NCBI GenBank assembly: GCA_024178355.1
Contig: JAMZNZ010000002.1
Location: 1,035,501 to 1,099,500, forward strand
Source of the DNA: Maricaulaceae bacterium EIL42A08
GTDB lineage: Bacteria > Pseudomonadota > Alphaproteobacteria > Caulobacterales > Maricaulaceae
Direction of reading: 5' to 3'
Length of the DNA: 64,000 nucleotides
Of this stretch, positions 16,147 to 24,912 are shown one piece after another. The translations under genes were made by a program, and so were the position numbers. Under the pieces are notes generated by a model. It did no database searches. It was not told the origin of the DNA and saw only the letters and a list, made by a program, of their open reading frames with translations. Position 1 is the stretch's first letter; each line of letters begins with the position of its first letter.

Positions 16147-18249
16147 ATGGCCGCCAAATCCAAGACTTCCAATCCTGCGTCCCCTGAAAATTCCGCTGCC
16201 GCTGAAGCAGCCGATGTTCAGGCCTTTGCTGAAAGCGCTGGCGGTGCCCTGACCAAGGCAGAACCGCGCCAGACGCCTGCTGCGCTGGATACCGGCGCTC
16301 CACTGCCGAAGAATGACGGCGGTGGCTGGATCGCGTTCCTGGGGGGAGCCTTCGGTGTGCTGTGGCTCGGTGGCGCGGTGGCCTATCTCGCGGGCTATGC
16401 CGACCTGGCCACGCTGACCCCGGCCCAGCTGGGCGGCCTGTCAGTCTTTGCCATTGCGCCTGCCATGCTGTTCTTCCTGTCCGGCCTGCTTGGTCGCGAG
16501 GTGGCTCGTGCAGGCGCACGCTCCCGCCGCCTTGATGCGGCTGTGTCGCGTCTGGCGGCTCCGGTGGGCCATGCCGAAACCGATGCTGAGCGCCTGGCCG
16601 ATGCGGTCAGCCTTCAGGTCGACCGGGTCAACCAGGCCATGCAGGGTGCACTCGCACGCCTCGCCGCCATCGAAGAGGTGATCACTCACCACGCCGACAG
16701 CCTGGAAGACAGCTCCGATCGCGCCAAGCAAAAGGCGGACGGGCTCGTCAAATCCCTGCGAGAAGAGCGCCAGCGCCTGGCTGACGTTGCCGATGGCCTT
16801 GATGACAAGGCGGCGCTGATTGCTGCGGCGATCCAGGACCAGTCAAAAATGGTGGCCGCCGCTGCTGAGCTTGCTGAGGCCAAGGCGGCTGATGGCGAGA
16901 AGCTGATCCGCTCAGGCGCTGATCGTCTCGCCGCCGCAGGCAAGGCCGCCGAGGAAGCCGGTGACCGGGTTGCCCTGTCGCTTGATGCGCGCGCTACGGA
17001 GCTGCGCGACTTCTCTGATCGCTTGCGTGAACGCACCGACGGGCTGGAAGCAGCCTATCTAAAGCACAAGGATCGCCTGGGCGAGGCCAGCGAAACCCTG
17101 CGTAAAGAGCAGGAGAAGATCGGGGCTGCGCTCGACTTCCACAAGGCGGAGCTTGAGACCATGTCGCGCACGGCGCGCGACGGCGCTGAAAGCCTGAAAG
17201 GTGCAGCGGAGACCTCCGGTGCTGTCTTTGAAAAAGCTGTCGAAGAGGCGCTGGAACGCGCATCAGGTCTGGCCCGTGAGGTCACCGAGCAAAGCGAGCG
17301 CGCCGCCAGGGCGCAGGAAGCGGCCGTGGCCCGCCTGCGCGACGCTGCCGAAGCGGCTCGCAAGTCTGCTGAAGAGGCTGGCTCCAGCCTGACCAGCCAT
17401 GCCAGCGAGGCCGAAGCCTCTCTTGAACGCGTGAGCGAAGCCGGGTTTGAAGCGGCCCGCCGCTCCGACGAAGCCTTCCAGGCCCGCCTGAAAGAAGCTG
17501 AGGAATTGACCACCCGCGCGGCCAAGGCGGCTGAAGATGCGTCCGAGGCTGTGCGCCGCCAGCTGGCTGATACCCTGTCAGCGGCAGGTGAAGAATCGCG
17601 CCGGATCGAGGACCAGCTCACCGCCCTTCGCGCCAAGATGGAGGCGGCGCCCGATGCGGCCCGCGCCAGCGTGGAGACCATGGAGCGGGTCATGCAGGAG
17701 GGGCTTGATATGCTCAACCGCTCCGCCGAGGAAGCCAGCCAGCAGGCCCGCGATATCGACGCCCAGTTCCAGGCGCGCATCCGCCAGAATTACGAGCTGT
17801 TGTCAGACTTTATTCTGCGCATGGGCGGTGTCGCCGGTGGGCGCAAGCCGATTGACCTTGGCGTCAATGAGCTTCCCGATCCCCTGCCCCGCCGCCGCGA
17901 GGCGCGCTCGGAGCCTAAACAAGACGCTCGGCCAGAGGCGCTTGAAGACAGCACACCTGTTGCTCGCGAGACAGCCGCTGAGCCAAAGCCCGAGCGGTCA
18001 GACTCGCGCAAGCGCTTCACACCGGAACCGGTCGAGCCTGAGCCTGATCCGCTGGAGACCCGCGCCGAAGACACTGCTGCTGACGCCAGCGAGCCGGATG
18101 CACGCGGTAAATCAGATGACAAGGCCAAGGGTGATGCTGACCGCCCTCGCCGTGAGGGCGGATGGCGCTGGCGCGACCTGCTCGCCACCATGGACCCGGA
18201 CGAAGAGGGTTCAGGCGAAAAAAAAGAGCGCCCAGCCAGGGACGACTGA
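16147..18249 (+). CDS. membrane-anchored coiled-coil protein, TipN-like polarity factor candidate
   Basis: 700 residues. Layout: a 55-residue soluble N-terminus; two membrane segments at about 61-82 (WIAFLGGAFGVLWLGGAVAY) and 96-116 (GLSVFAIAPAMLFFLSGLLG) with a short loop; then about 440 residues of Ala/Glu/Arg-rich coiled coil (about 120-560); a helix FQARIRQNYELLSDFILRM; a proline- and acid-rich low-complexity linker; and a conserved-looking tail GGWRWRDLLATMDPDEE. This matches the plan of Caulobacter TipN, the new-pole marker (two N-terminal membrane segments, long C-terminal coiled coil), though it is somewhat shorter. It could also be another apolipoprotein/kinesin-like coiled-coil protein. 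Its last codons double as part of the terminator of the opposing gene. Identity is inferred from architecture only. Confidence 0.7.
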   Translation: MAAKSKTSNPASPENSAAAEAADVQAFAESAGGALTKAEPRQTPAALDTGAPLPKNDGGGWIAFLGGAFGVLWLGGAVAYLAGYADLATLTPAQLGGLSVFAIAPAMLFFLSGLLGREVARAGARSRRLDAAVSRLAAPVGHAETDAERLADAVSLQVDRVNQAMQGALARLAAIEEVITHHADSLEDSSDRAKQKADGLVKSLREERQRLADVADGLDDKAALIAAAIQDQSKMVAAAAELAEAKAADGEKLIRSGADRLAAAGKAAEEAGDRVALSLDARATELRDFSDRLRERTDGLEAAYLKHKDRLGEASETLRKEQEKIGAALDFHKAELETMSRTARDGAESLKGAAETSGAVFEKAVEEALERASGLAREVTEQSERAARAQEAAVARLRDAAEAARKSAEEAGSSLTSHASEAEASLERVSEAGFEAARRSDEAFQARLKEAEELTTRAAKAAEDASEAVRRQLADTLSAAGEESRRIEDQLTALRAKMEAAPDAARASVETMERVMQEGLDMLNRSAEEASQQARDIDAQFQARIRQNYELLSDFILRMGGVAGGRKPIDLGVNELPDPLPRRREARSEPKQDARPEALEDSTPVARETAAEPKPERSDSRKRFTPEPVEPEPDPLETRAEDTAADASEPDARGKSDDKAKGDADRPRREGGWRWRDLLATMDPDEEGSGEKKERPARDD

Positions 18250-18256
18250 GCGCTCT
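18218..18256 (-). terminator. terminator of the leftward M28 gene, inside the 3' end of the TipN-like gene
   Basis: Read leftward: AGAGCGC, an 18-nt loop, GCGCTCT and then a run of eight T (18218-18225). The A-run and stem on the other strand encode the Lys-Lys-Glu-Arg tail of the TipN-like protein. Confidence 0.65.
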
Positions 18257-18282
18257 GATGTCTTGAGAATGGCAGGCTGAGG

Positions 18283-19329
18283 CTAGCCGTCTTTCGGTTC
18301 GACCGGCTCTGGTTCGCGCGGTGACAGATCCATCTCGCTGAGACCTTCATCAAAGCGCTCGGCCAGATCGATACTGGTGGCAATCACACCATTGTAGAAC
18401 TCCGGCTCGATGATGCCGAATTCATCGCTGGGGCGGTGATAATGCTCGTGATCCTCAACGCCCAGGTAGACGAAGGGGATGCCCGCCACGTGGAAGGGGC
18501 CGTGGTCTGACAGCAGCGTCCAGTCTTCACGCGGATCACCAGTCGGAAAATCATAGCCCGCTTCAAGAGTGATCGGCGCGTCAGCTGCCACAGCTTCGAT
18601 CACCGGCAACAGACCCGGCGTGTGGTAGCTGCCGGCTGCCCAGATATTGCCATCGGGGCTGTAGCCGAGCATGTCGAGATTGAAGTTGAAGGTCACCGGA
18701 GCGAGGCCTTCAGGCGGATTGTCGACAAAGGCCCGCGCACCGTTTAGCCCGCCTTCTTCCGCGTCAAAGGCGATGATGACCACGTCATGGGCCGGCGGAT
18801 TGTCGATAAAGTGCTGGGCCACGGCCAGCATGCCACCCACACCAGATGCGTTGTCATCGGCACCGTTGAAGATCTCGTTGTTTTCGCCCGGACCCACGTG
18901 GTCGTAGTGCGCGGTAACCGCCATGACCTTGCTGGAATCTGCGCCCGGAATACGACCGATAATGTTGTAACCGGTCAGAGTTTCGCGGCCCGCATCAGGG
19001 TTGCGGAAATCAACCGGACGCTCAAACTCAAAGGCGTGCACGAAGCTCTCGCCGACGGGTTCGACGCCAATCGCCTCATAGCGGGCCAGCAGATAGTCGC
19101 GTGCCCTGGCATTGGCTTCGGTGCCCACAAGCCGGCCTTCCATGACGTCAGAGCTCAGCACACAGACATCGCGCAGCGAGGGGCTCATCTCGCCTTCAAA
19201 ACAGGCCTCCGTACCCTCAGGCATGATCTGGTAGTCACCAAACTCAGTAACTTCCATGGCGATTTCAGGCTCACCACAAGCAGCTAGCGTGAGTACGGAA
19301 ACAGAGGACAAAAGAACAAGACTGCGCAT
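18283..19329 (-). CDS. M28-family zinc metallopeptidase, lipoprotein (short form)
   Basis: 348 residues from the ATG at 19329. Lipoprotein signal VSVLTLAAC. M28 metal ligands: AVTAHYDHVGPG, NGADDNASGVGG, FDAEEGGLNG, FNLDMLG, and LSDHGPFH with EDHEHYHRPSDE near the C-terminus. It lacks the PA insert of the paralogue at 3.5 kb. Expected to be a periplasm-facing aminopeptidase with two zinc ions. It is convergent with the TipN-like gene and divergent from bolA. Confidence 0.9.
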   Translation of the reverse strand: MRSLVLLSSVSVLTLAACGEPEIAMEVTEFGDYQIMPEGTEACFEGEMSPSLRDVCVLSSDVMEGRLVGTEANARARDYLLARYEAIGVEPVGESFVHAFEFERPVDFRNPDAGRETLTGYNIIGRIPGADSSKVMAVTAHYDHVGPGENNEIFNGADDNASGVGGMLAVAQHFIDNPPAHDVVIIAFDAEEGGLNGARAFVDNPPEGLAPVTFNFNLDMLGYSPDGNIWAAGSYHTPGLLPVIEAVAADAPITLEAGYDFPTGDPREDWTLLSDHGPFHVAGIPFVYLGVEDHEHYHRPSDEFGIIEPEFYNGVIATSIDLAERFDEGLSEMDLSPREPEPVEPKDG

Positions 19330-19408
19330 GAGGTGCGGCTCCATGGATGGCGTAGTGCGGCGAACCGCTTATATTGCACTGTGTAGCCTGCAACGAAGGA
19401 CAACGCCA

Positions 19409-19639
19409 ATGCCCATGAAGGCCGATGACATCACCGCCCTGATCAAGGAAGGGATTGAAGACGCCGAGGTCGAGATCATTGATCTGGCCGGTGACGGCGA
19501 TCACTACAAGGCGGTTGTGACCTCACCCGTGTTCGAAGGCATGAACCGGGTCAAGCAGCACCAGCTGGTCTACGCATCCCTGAAAGGACGAATGGGCGGC
19601 GAGCTGCATGCGCTCGCGCTGGAAACCCGCACGCCCTGA
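19409..19639 (+). CDS. bolA: BolA family protein
   Basis: 76 residues, start ATG 19409 with GAAGGA upstream. Typical short BolA: MKADDITALIKEGIEDAEVEI, DGDHYKAVVTSPVFEGMNRVKQHQLVYASLKGRM with the conserved His of the C-terminal motif. BolA proteins bind a [2Fe-2S] cluster together with a monothiol glutaredoxin, and that partner gene follows 77 bp downstream. The pair acts in iron-sulfur cluster trafficking and iron sensing. Confidence 0.93.
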   Translation: MPMKADDITALIKEGIEDAEVEIIDLAGDGDHYKAVVTSPVFEGMNRVKQHQLVYASLKGRMGGELHALALETRTP

Positions 19640-19716
19640 CCCGCCCGCCTTGACGCGCCGCGCCTGATCGCCCACCTGTTGAAATACGTACAGCAAAGAC
19701 GCCCTGGAGCTCTGAC

Positions 19717-20049
19717 ATGACCGACGCCGCCACTCTCGACGCCATCAAGAAAGCTGTGACTGAAAACGACGTCGTTGTGTTCATGAAGGGCACACCGACC
19801 TTCCCGCAGTGCGGTTTTTCTTCCGTTGTCGCCCAGGTCCTCAACCATATCGGCGTTGAATACGCCGCGGTAAACGTGCTGGACGACATGGATGTGCGCG
19901 AAGGTATCAAGGAATATTCCGACTGGCCCACCATCCCCCAGCTTTACGTGAAGGGTGAGTTCATCGGTGGCTGCGACATCATCAAGGAAATGTTCGAAGC
20001 CGGTGAGCTGCAGCAGCTCTTTAAAGATCAGGGCCTGGTCGAGGCTTAA
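19717..20049 (+). CDS. grxD: monothiol glutaredoxin, Grx4 type
   Basis: 110 residues. The CGFS active site appears in [19 protein letters not shown] (Cys32), with the glutathione-binding [19 protein letters not shown]. Monothiol CGFS glutaredoxins carry a [2Fe-2S] cluster and deliver it to other proteins, commonly as a complex with BolA, encoded immediately upstream. Ends before a strong terminator. Confidence 0.96.
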   Translation: MTDAATLDAIKKAVTENDVVVFMKGTPTFPQCGFSSVVAQVLNHIGVEYAAVNVLDDMDVREGIKEYSDWPTIPQLYVKGEFIGGCDIIKEMFEAGELQQLFKDQGLVEA

Positions 20050-20077
20050 AGCGCTTCTTTAACCGCGAACCCAGGAC

Positions 20078-20105
20078 ATGGCCCGGCCTCGCCGGGCCAT
20101 TTTTT
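20078..20105 (+). terminator. rho-independent terminator after grxD
   Basis: Stem ATGGCCCGG / CCGGGCCAT, 5-nt loop, then TTTTT, 28 bp after the grxD stop. Confidence 0.88.
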
Positions 20106-20229
20106 GTTGCAGATCAATCTGGTTAGCACACTTGCATTCAAGAGCTCCCGCAACACTATTCTCAAGCTGCGTCGGAGGGGACGCGGTCACCCCTCACCGA
20201 CTCCGAAAGGAGAAAGGGCTTGCTCTCAT

Positions 20230-20628
20230 TCACCCCACCGGCTGCGGCGGCACGCTGCGATAGGTGTCGACCGGATTGGTAAGCGTCATGGGGGCCGTGG
20301 CGGGTAGGCCTAGCTCATCGGCCGTCCAGACCAGCTCCACCCCCTGCGGGAGCATCGCCTCGCAGGTATCCGGCTCAACACGGGTCAGGGTGACGTCAAA
20401 GGCCCAGCCAGCCCGCGGCGAGCCGGTCGCCACCGCATCAAAGCTGTCCTTATTCGTGCAGCCATTGGAAAAGACCCGAACAAGCAAGTTCCCGTTCCGG
20501 CTTTGGCGCCAGGCCAGCACCGGTTCAACCGGTTCTGGCTCGTCAAAACGCGGCACGGTATCGGTGTGGGTGCAGGCCCCAACACCCAGCACGGCCAGCG
20601 CCAAGCCTAACGTCAAAATCCGCGTCAT
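20230..20628 (-). CDS. small lipoprotein of unknown function
   Basis: 132 residues (ATG at 20628; another ATG abuts it at 20631). Lipoprotein signal TLGLALAVLGVGAC, then a Pro/Glu linker and a small globular domain with two cysteines (FSNGCTNKDSF and PDTCEAML), probably disulfide-bonded. The wording GNLLVRVFSNGCTNKDSF ... DVTLTRVEPDTCEA occurs in conserved uncharacterised lipoproteins; I cannot assign a role. A repeat-like GC-rich stretch lies between it and the grxD terminator. Confidence 0.72.
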   Translation of the reverse strand: MTRILTLGLALAVLGVGACTHTDTVPRFDEPEPVEPVLAWRQSRNGNLLVRVFSNGCTNKDSFDAVATGSPRAGWAFDVTLTRVEPDTCEAMLPQGVELVWTADELGLPATAPMTLTNPVDTYRSVPPQPVG

Positions 20629-20842
20629 CATCTGGTCACCCTTCGTCTTGGTGAAGCCAGCTTAGCCTCGCTTTGCCTGACAGGACAGGCCTTGTCATGG
20701 CGAACCAAGTCGCTGACCGAAATACACCCCAAGGGTGAGGCAATTCGTCCTGAAATTAACCTGCCCAAAAATACAATTACTAGTTACTGTCCCCATTCGC
20801 TCGACCTTTGAGCGAGTGTACAAATGATCAGGGGAGACTGCC

Positions 20843-21298
20843 ATGAGCGGCGACACAGTGAATTTTGAAGGCGATTGCGGCCAGTGTGAAAACGGATATT
20901 TCGGAGCGAAATCATCCACATTGATGGAGGTGGGGCAGTCAGCCACGATCAACGGCGACTCGCCATCAAAGTGCATGCTTGCCAATGACGGCGGCAAGGT
21001 CTTCAACATCGACCTCAAAGCCAATGCCGGGGTTTATGACTATCAGATCCAGGTCGAAGCGCAGGGGCCTGTCGGTGCCTTCAGCGGCTATATGCACCTG
21101 GCTTTTCAGGACGATACGGACGACGTCTACTACCTGAAAATCTTCTCCTCGAAGAAGCTCTGGCACACGGTCAGCTATAATTCCTCGCGGCCTGGCATCA
21201 AGGCAATCTACTGGAGCGACAAGGACTTCACGGTCAATACCGCCAAGGAAGCCGAATCTGATTTCCAGGTGGCCAGCCCAGATCCGAACAAGACCTGA
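20843..21298 (+). CDS. hypothetical protein, beta-rich
   Basis: 151 residues, start ATG with AGGGGAG upstream. No signal peptide. Two cysteines close together (GDCGQCENGYF) and one later (SKCMLAN). The middle looks like alternating beta strands: YDYQIQVEAQGPVGAFSGYMHLAFQDDTDDVYYLKIFSSKKLWHTVSYNS is split over several hydrophobic strands. The Gly- and Asp-rich composition suggests a beta-sandwich. Not recognised. It is followed 174 bp later by another unknown gene in the same direction. Confidence 0.6.
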   Translation: MSGDTVNFEGDCGQCENGYFGAKSSTLMEVGQSATINGDSPSKCMLANDGGKVFNIDLKANAGVYDYQIQVEAQGPVGAFSGYMHLAFQDDTDDVYYLKIFSSKKLWHTVSYNSSRPGIKAIYWSDKDFTVNTAKEAESDFQVASPDPNKT

Positions 21299-21472
21299 TA
21301 CCGCGCTGACTGAGAACGCCCACTCAACTTAAAGAATCTCTTCTCATGGTCAGCACAGTGAAATTAAAACCGACAACCCTCATGCGATAACTTGCCAGTT
21401 GACATCTTTAAATTGCATTTCAGGTGTCGCGGCACCCACAACGGGTACAAAAAAAATTAATAGGGGACGGAA

Positions 21473-21817
21473 ATGACGACCTATCACAAGTTTAGCGATG
21501 AAGCCGTAAGCAACGCCATTGATGCAGCAAAGACCGACATGTCCTTGCGCGCAGCCGACGTCGGCGGTCATGTGCGCGGCGAGATGCAACTGCTGGCCGA
21601 GTGCATCTCGGTAACGGTTGAGGACAACAAGATCTGCATCGATCTTCCGCTTGGCCTTGGCAAGCACTGCATCTCGATCCCGGTCAACGTACCGAATGGC
21701 ACTGCTGCTCAGGCCTGCCTGAAAATCTGTACCACCTTCGGCATCCCGACCGGTGTGGAAGTCAGCGTGATCGTTGCTGGCATGACGATTGTAAGCCAGA
21801 AGTTCGGCAAGTGCTGA
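21473..21817 (+). CDS. hypothetical cysteine-containing small protein
   Basis: 114 residues with a good ribosome site (AGGGGACGG). No signal peptide at the N-terminus (MTTYHKFSDEAVSNAIDAAK). Five cysteines: LLAECISV, NKICIDLP, GKHCISIP, QACLKICTTFG (two), and a terminal FGKC, making six in all counting the last. The second half is hydrophobic and beta-prone (VEVSVIVAGMTIVSQKFG). Not recognised. Convergent with rpsD across a shared terminator. Confidence 0.6.
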   Translation: MTTYHKFSDEAVSNAIDAAKTDMSLRAADVGGHVRGEMQLLAECISVTVEDNKICIDLPLGLGKHCISIPVNVPNGTAAQACLKICTTFGIPTGVEVSVIVAGMTIVSQKFGKC

Positions 21818-21839
21818 TCTGACCGCTTTAGGCGCAAAA

Positions 21840-21869
21840 AAAGGCCCGCTGGGAAACCAGCGGGCCTTT
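21840..21869. terminator. bidirectional terminator between the small unknown gene and rpsD
   Basis: Perfect 13-bp stem AAAGGCCCGCTGG / CCAGCGGGCCTTT with a GAAA tetraloop, flanked by A-run and T-run on the two sides. Confidence 0.9.
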
Positions 21870-21891
21870 AATTTTCCGGTCGTCCTCGAAA

Positions 21892-22509
21892 TTACGAGGA
21901 GTAGAATTCGACCACCAGGTTCGGTTCCATCTTCACCGGATACGGAACTTCGTTGAATTCCGGGATGCGGGTGAAGGTGACGGTCATCGCCTTCGGGTCC
22001 AGGTCGAGATATTCCGGCACGTCACGTTCCGGGCTGCCCAGAGCTTCGAGAACCAGAGCCATGGAGCGCGACTTCTCGCGGACTTCCACAACGTCGCCCG
22101 GCTTCACGCGGTAAGACGCGATGTTCACGCGCTGACCGTTGACCTTCACGTGGCCGTGGTTGACGAACTGGCGTGCAGCAAAAACGGTCGGCACGAACTT
22201 GGCGCGGTAAACGATCGCGTCCAGACGGCTTTCCAGAAGACCGATCAGGTTCTCAGCGGTGTTACCCTTGCGGCGCTGGGCCTCAACATAGGTGCGCTTG
22301 AACTGCTTCTCGGTGATGTTGCCGTAATAGCCCTTCAGCTTCTGCTTGGCGCGCAGCTGCAGACCGAAGTCTGACATCTTGCCGGCGCGGCGCTGGCCGT
22401 GCTGACCCGGGCCATAGGCGCGGTTGTTCACCGGGGACTTGGAACGGCCCCAGATGTTTTCGCCCATGCGGCGGTCAATTTTGTACTTCTGCGAATGACG
22501 CTTCGACAT
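21892..22509 (-). CDS. rpsD: 30S ribosomal protein S4
   Basis: 205 residues from ATG 22509 (AGGA six bases upstream). Starts [21 protein letters not shown] and carries the S4 RNA-binding domain [20 protein letters not shown]. Primary binder of the 5' domain of 16S rRNA. As usual in alphaproteobacteria it stands alone, away from the main ribosomal operons. Confidence 0.98.
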   Translation of the reverse strand: MSKRHSQKYKIDRRMGENIWGRSKSPVNNRAYGPGQHGQRRAGKMSDFGLQLRAKQKLKGYYGNITEKQFKRTYVEAQRRKGNTAENLIGLLESRLDAIVYRAKFVPTVFAARQFVNHGHVKVNGQRVNIASYRVKPGDVVEVREKSRSMALVLEALGSPERDVPEYLDLDPKAMTVTFTRIPEFNEVPYPVKMEPNLVVEFYSS

Positions 22510-22705
22510 GTTATTCCTATCTTCGACGCGGCCCGGCGAAATCCCCTTCAATTTCGCGATCAAAACGGCGGTTCACGCGTCGCCCGTTGGAGTGATACGA
22601 GCGGCCAGCGAAAGTCGCTGCCATAAGGGAAGCGCGGGTTATGGTGGAACGGGCCGTAAGAGTCAATCAGGCAAGGGCTTTGGGTGGCAGCTTCGCCACT
22701 TCTTC

Positions 22706-23068
22706 TCACCTCATCAGATCCAGCCAGACATCGGCGACGATGGAGTCGATGACGCAGCGACGCAGCTCGGCGCAATCCTCCGGCGAGACTTCTTCTTTGG
22801 CGTTGGCAAAGAACATGAAGTTGGCGGTCTGAACATGGGTGGTGAAGCTGCGCTCCACATATTGGCGGGCGGGCGGTTTTTTAAGGCTCGGCGCGTCCAG
22901 GGCATCCAGATACGCATCAATACCGTGCTGAACCATTGGGCTGAGTTTGCCCTTAGAAGCGATGATGGCGTCGATCAGATTATAGAGCGCCACCTGAGCC
23001 GGTCCGGGCAGATGGGCCTGAAACTCGCTGATCCAGGCTTCAATTGTGTCCGACTGCTGCGGTGTCAT
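22706..23068 (-). CDS. conserved hypothetical protein
   Basis: 120 residues, mainly helical, no signal peptide (MTPQQSDTIEAWISEF...). ATG 23068 overlaps the stop of the upstream gene as ATGA, so the two are translationally coupled. Motifs such as PARQYVERSFTTHVQTANFMFF and SPEDCAELRRCVIDSIVADVW could be recognisable in a profile search. I do not know the family. Confidence 0.68.
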   Translation of the reverse strand: MTPQQSDTIEAWISEFQAHLPGPAQVALYNLIDAIIASKGKLSPMVQHGIDAYLDALDAPSLKKPPARQYVERSFTTHVQTANFMFFANAKEEVSPEDCAELRRCVIDSIVADVWLDLMR

Positions 23069-23529
23069 GGCTCTTCCTTGCGCATCCAGAAGGTTCCGCG
23101 CATGCCGCCACAGTCGCATTTATCAGGGTTCACACAGGCCATTTCGAACGGGCCCTCGATGAAGTCCTTGCTCACCCGCTCCCCAGTGCACACCACCTCG
23201 CCGTGGCGAAAGGGCGTGTCGATCATGAAGATGGTCAGCTTCAGCGTGCCGCCTGAAGTCTCCCCTTCAAGGTCAACGAGAATGCCCGCCGACCGGTTTT
23301 CCCGGTTATGGAACTGCATGGTGAGGCGCTCGCTGATCAGCCCGCCGCCATAGTCTGGAAAGGCCACGCCGGTCCATTTTTCGTCCGGCCCATCAATGAG
23401 CGGCACCACCAGGCGCCAGCGCGAATGGGGTTCAGCTTCTGGCACCTCAGCCAGGTCAGCCAGTGGAGCCTTCGCCTTGCGCGTTTTGACGAGTGTGTCG
23501 ATCATGATCCTGAGCTTGAAGGCAGACAT
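23065..23529 (-). CDS. conserved hypothetical protein with C-terminal cysteine cluster
   Basis: 154 residues if started at ATG 23529; ATG 23505 is an alternative. Soluble, beta-rich. Near the end it has CVNPDKCDCGGMRG (three Cys in nine residues), with another Cys in GEVVCTGERV, which may bind a metal. Coupled by ATGA to the following helical protein, suggesting the two products work together. No family recognised. Its promoter region faces that of the oxidoreductase gene at 23623. Confidence 0.65.
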   Translation of the reverse strand: MSAFKLRIMIDTLVKTRKAKAPLADLAEVPEAEPHSRWRLVVPLIDGPDEKWTGVAFPDYGGGLISERLTMQFHNRENRSAGILVDLEGETSGGTLKLTIFMIDTPFRHGEVVCTGERVSKDFIEGPFEMACVNPDKCDCGGMRGTFWMRKEEP

Positions 23530-23622
23530 CGTCAAAGCCAAGCCCTTCAGGTACGACACCAAAACGATTGAATTCACCGGTAAAAAGCGCTCGCTTGCGG
23601 GCCAGCAATTGGAGAGACACAC

Positions 23623-24912
23623 GTGCGCGTCCTGGTTCTGGGTGGATATGGCCTGATCGGCCTGGCGATAGTGCGCGCCCTGCTTGAGAGAAGTGTCGAA
23701 GTGGTCGGCGCGGGGCGCAGGCCAGAGCTTGGCGAGACGTCAGAGCCGCGTGCGGACTGGGTCCGGCTGGATCTGGCCTCGCCAGCCTCCATCGCAGCGC
23801 TCGACCTCTCCACTGTCGATGCCGTGATCAACGCGGCCGGGGCGCTGCAGGACGGGGCCGGTGACAGCCTTGATGCGGTCCACCACACCGGCATCGCCAC
23901 TTTGATCGCGCGGTGCGAGGCCGAAGGCGTTGAGCGTTTCGTACAAATCTCCGCGGCGGGTGCAGCGACGGACGCCAGCACGCCTTTCCTGCGCACCAAA
24001 GCGGCTGGCGACAGCGCCCTGCGTGCGTCAGGCTTAAGCTGGGTGATTTTAAAACCGGGCCTCGTGCTGGGTCGGGAAAGCTATGGCGGGACGACGCTTT
24101 TACGCGCTCTGGCGGCCCTGCCCCTTGTGCAGCCGATCACCTTTGCCGACAGCACGGTGGATATCGTGGCGCTGGACGATGTTGCCACTCAGGCCGCTCA
24201 CTTTGCGATGAACGCGAGCACAGGCGAGGTTGAGGTCGACCTGGTTGCCGACACGCCCATCCGCTTTGACGCGCTGGTGACCGCGATGCAGGCAAGGCTG
24301 GGCTGGGGGACGGCGCGCCTCCTGCCCCTGCCCGGCTTTATGGCGCGCGGTGTCGGACTGGTGGGCGATGCCGCCGCAGCGCTTGGGTGGAAGTCGCCTT
24401 TGCGCTCCACCGCGATGAGGGTGATGTCAGGCGGCGTGACAGGTGACCCACAGCCGTTTCGCGCCCTGACCGGTAGCGGGCTTGGCCCGCCGCAAAGCGT
24501 AATTGACCGGCTTGATGGCGGCGCGCGGGATCGGGCTTATGCCGTCCTGTTCTGGGTCCGCCCGGCCCTGCTGATCACACTGGCGGCCTTCTGGATCACC
24601 ACGGGGATCATCGCGCTGAACACCCAGGACGCGGCTCTGCCCGTCCTGACCAGCGCCGGGCTATCCGCGGCAATCGCCAGCGTGATCGTGGTGGGTGGCT
24701 CGGTCGTCGACATCCTGTTGGGAGTGGGCGCGCTGGTCCGGCGCACGACAGCGCTGGCGCTATGGGGCATGATCATGGTGACGGCGGGTTATCTTCTGGG
24801 CGCGAGCCTTGTCACGCCGGAGCTCTGGCTTGATCCGCTGGGCCCGCTGGTCAAACCCATCCCCGCTGCGGTCATGGCCGCTATCGCACTAGCCTTGAGG
24901 GAGCCGCGCTGA
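23623..24912 (+). CDS. NAD(P)-binding oxidoreductase fused to a DoxX-like membrane domain
   Basis: 429 residues from a GTG start with GGAG at good spacing. Residues 1-250 are an atypical short-chain fold: RVLVLGGYGLIGLAIVRALLE (nucleotide loop GGYGLIG), VDAVINAAGAL, RFVQISAAGA, WVILKPGLVLG, as in the NmrA/complex-I 39-kDa-like group. Residues about 305-425 are four hydrophobic segments of DoxX-like/DUF4345 type. The same fusion occurs in other proteobacteria. Stop and next start overlap (TGATG). Confidence 0.82.
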   Translation: MRVLVLGGYGLIGLAIVRALLERSVEVVGAGRRPELGETSEPRADWVRLDLASPASIAALDLSTVDAVINAAGALQDGAGDSLDAVHHTGIATLIARCEAEGVERFVQISAAGAATDASTPFLRTKAAGDSALRASGLSWVILKPGLVLGRESYGGTTLLRALAALPLVQPITFADSTVDIVALDDVATQAAHFAMNASTGEVEVDLVADTPIRFDALVTAMQARLGWGTARLLPLPGFMARGVGLVGDAAAALGWKSPLRSTAMRVMSGGVTGDPQPFRALTGSGLGPPQSVIDRLDGGARDRAYAVLFWVRPALLITLAAFWITTGIIALNTQDAALPVLTSAGLSAAIASVIVVGGSVVDILLGVGALVRRTTALALWGMIMVTAGYLLGASLVTPELWLDPLGPLVKPIPAAVMAAIALALREPR

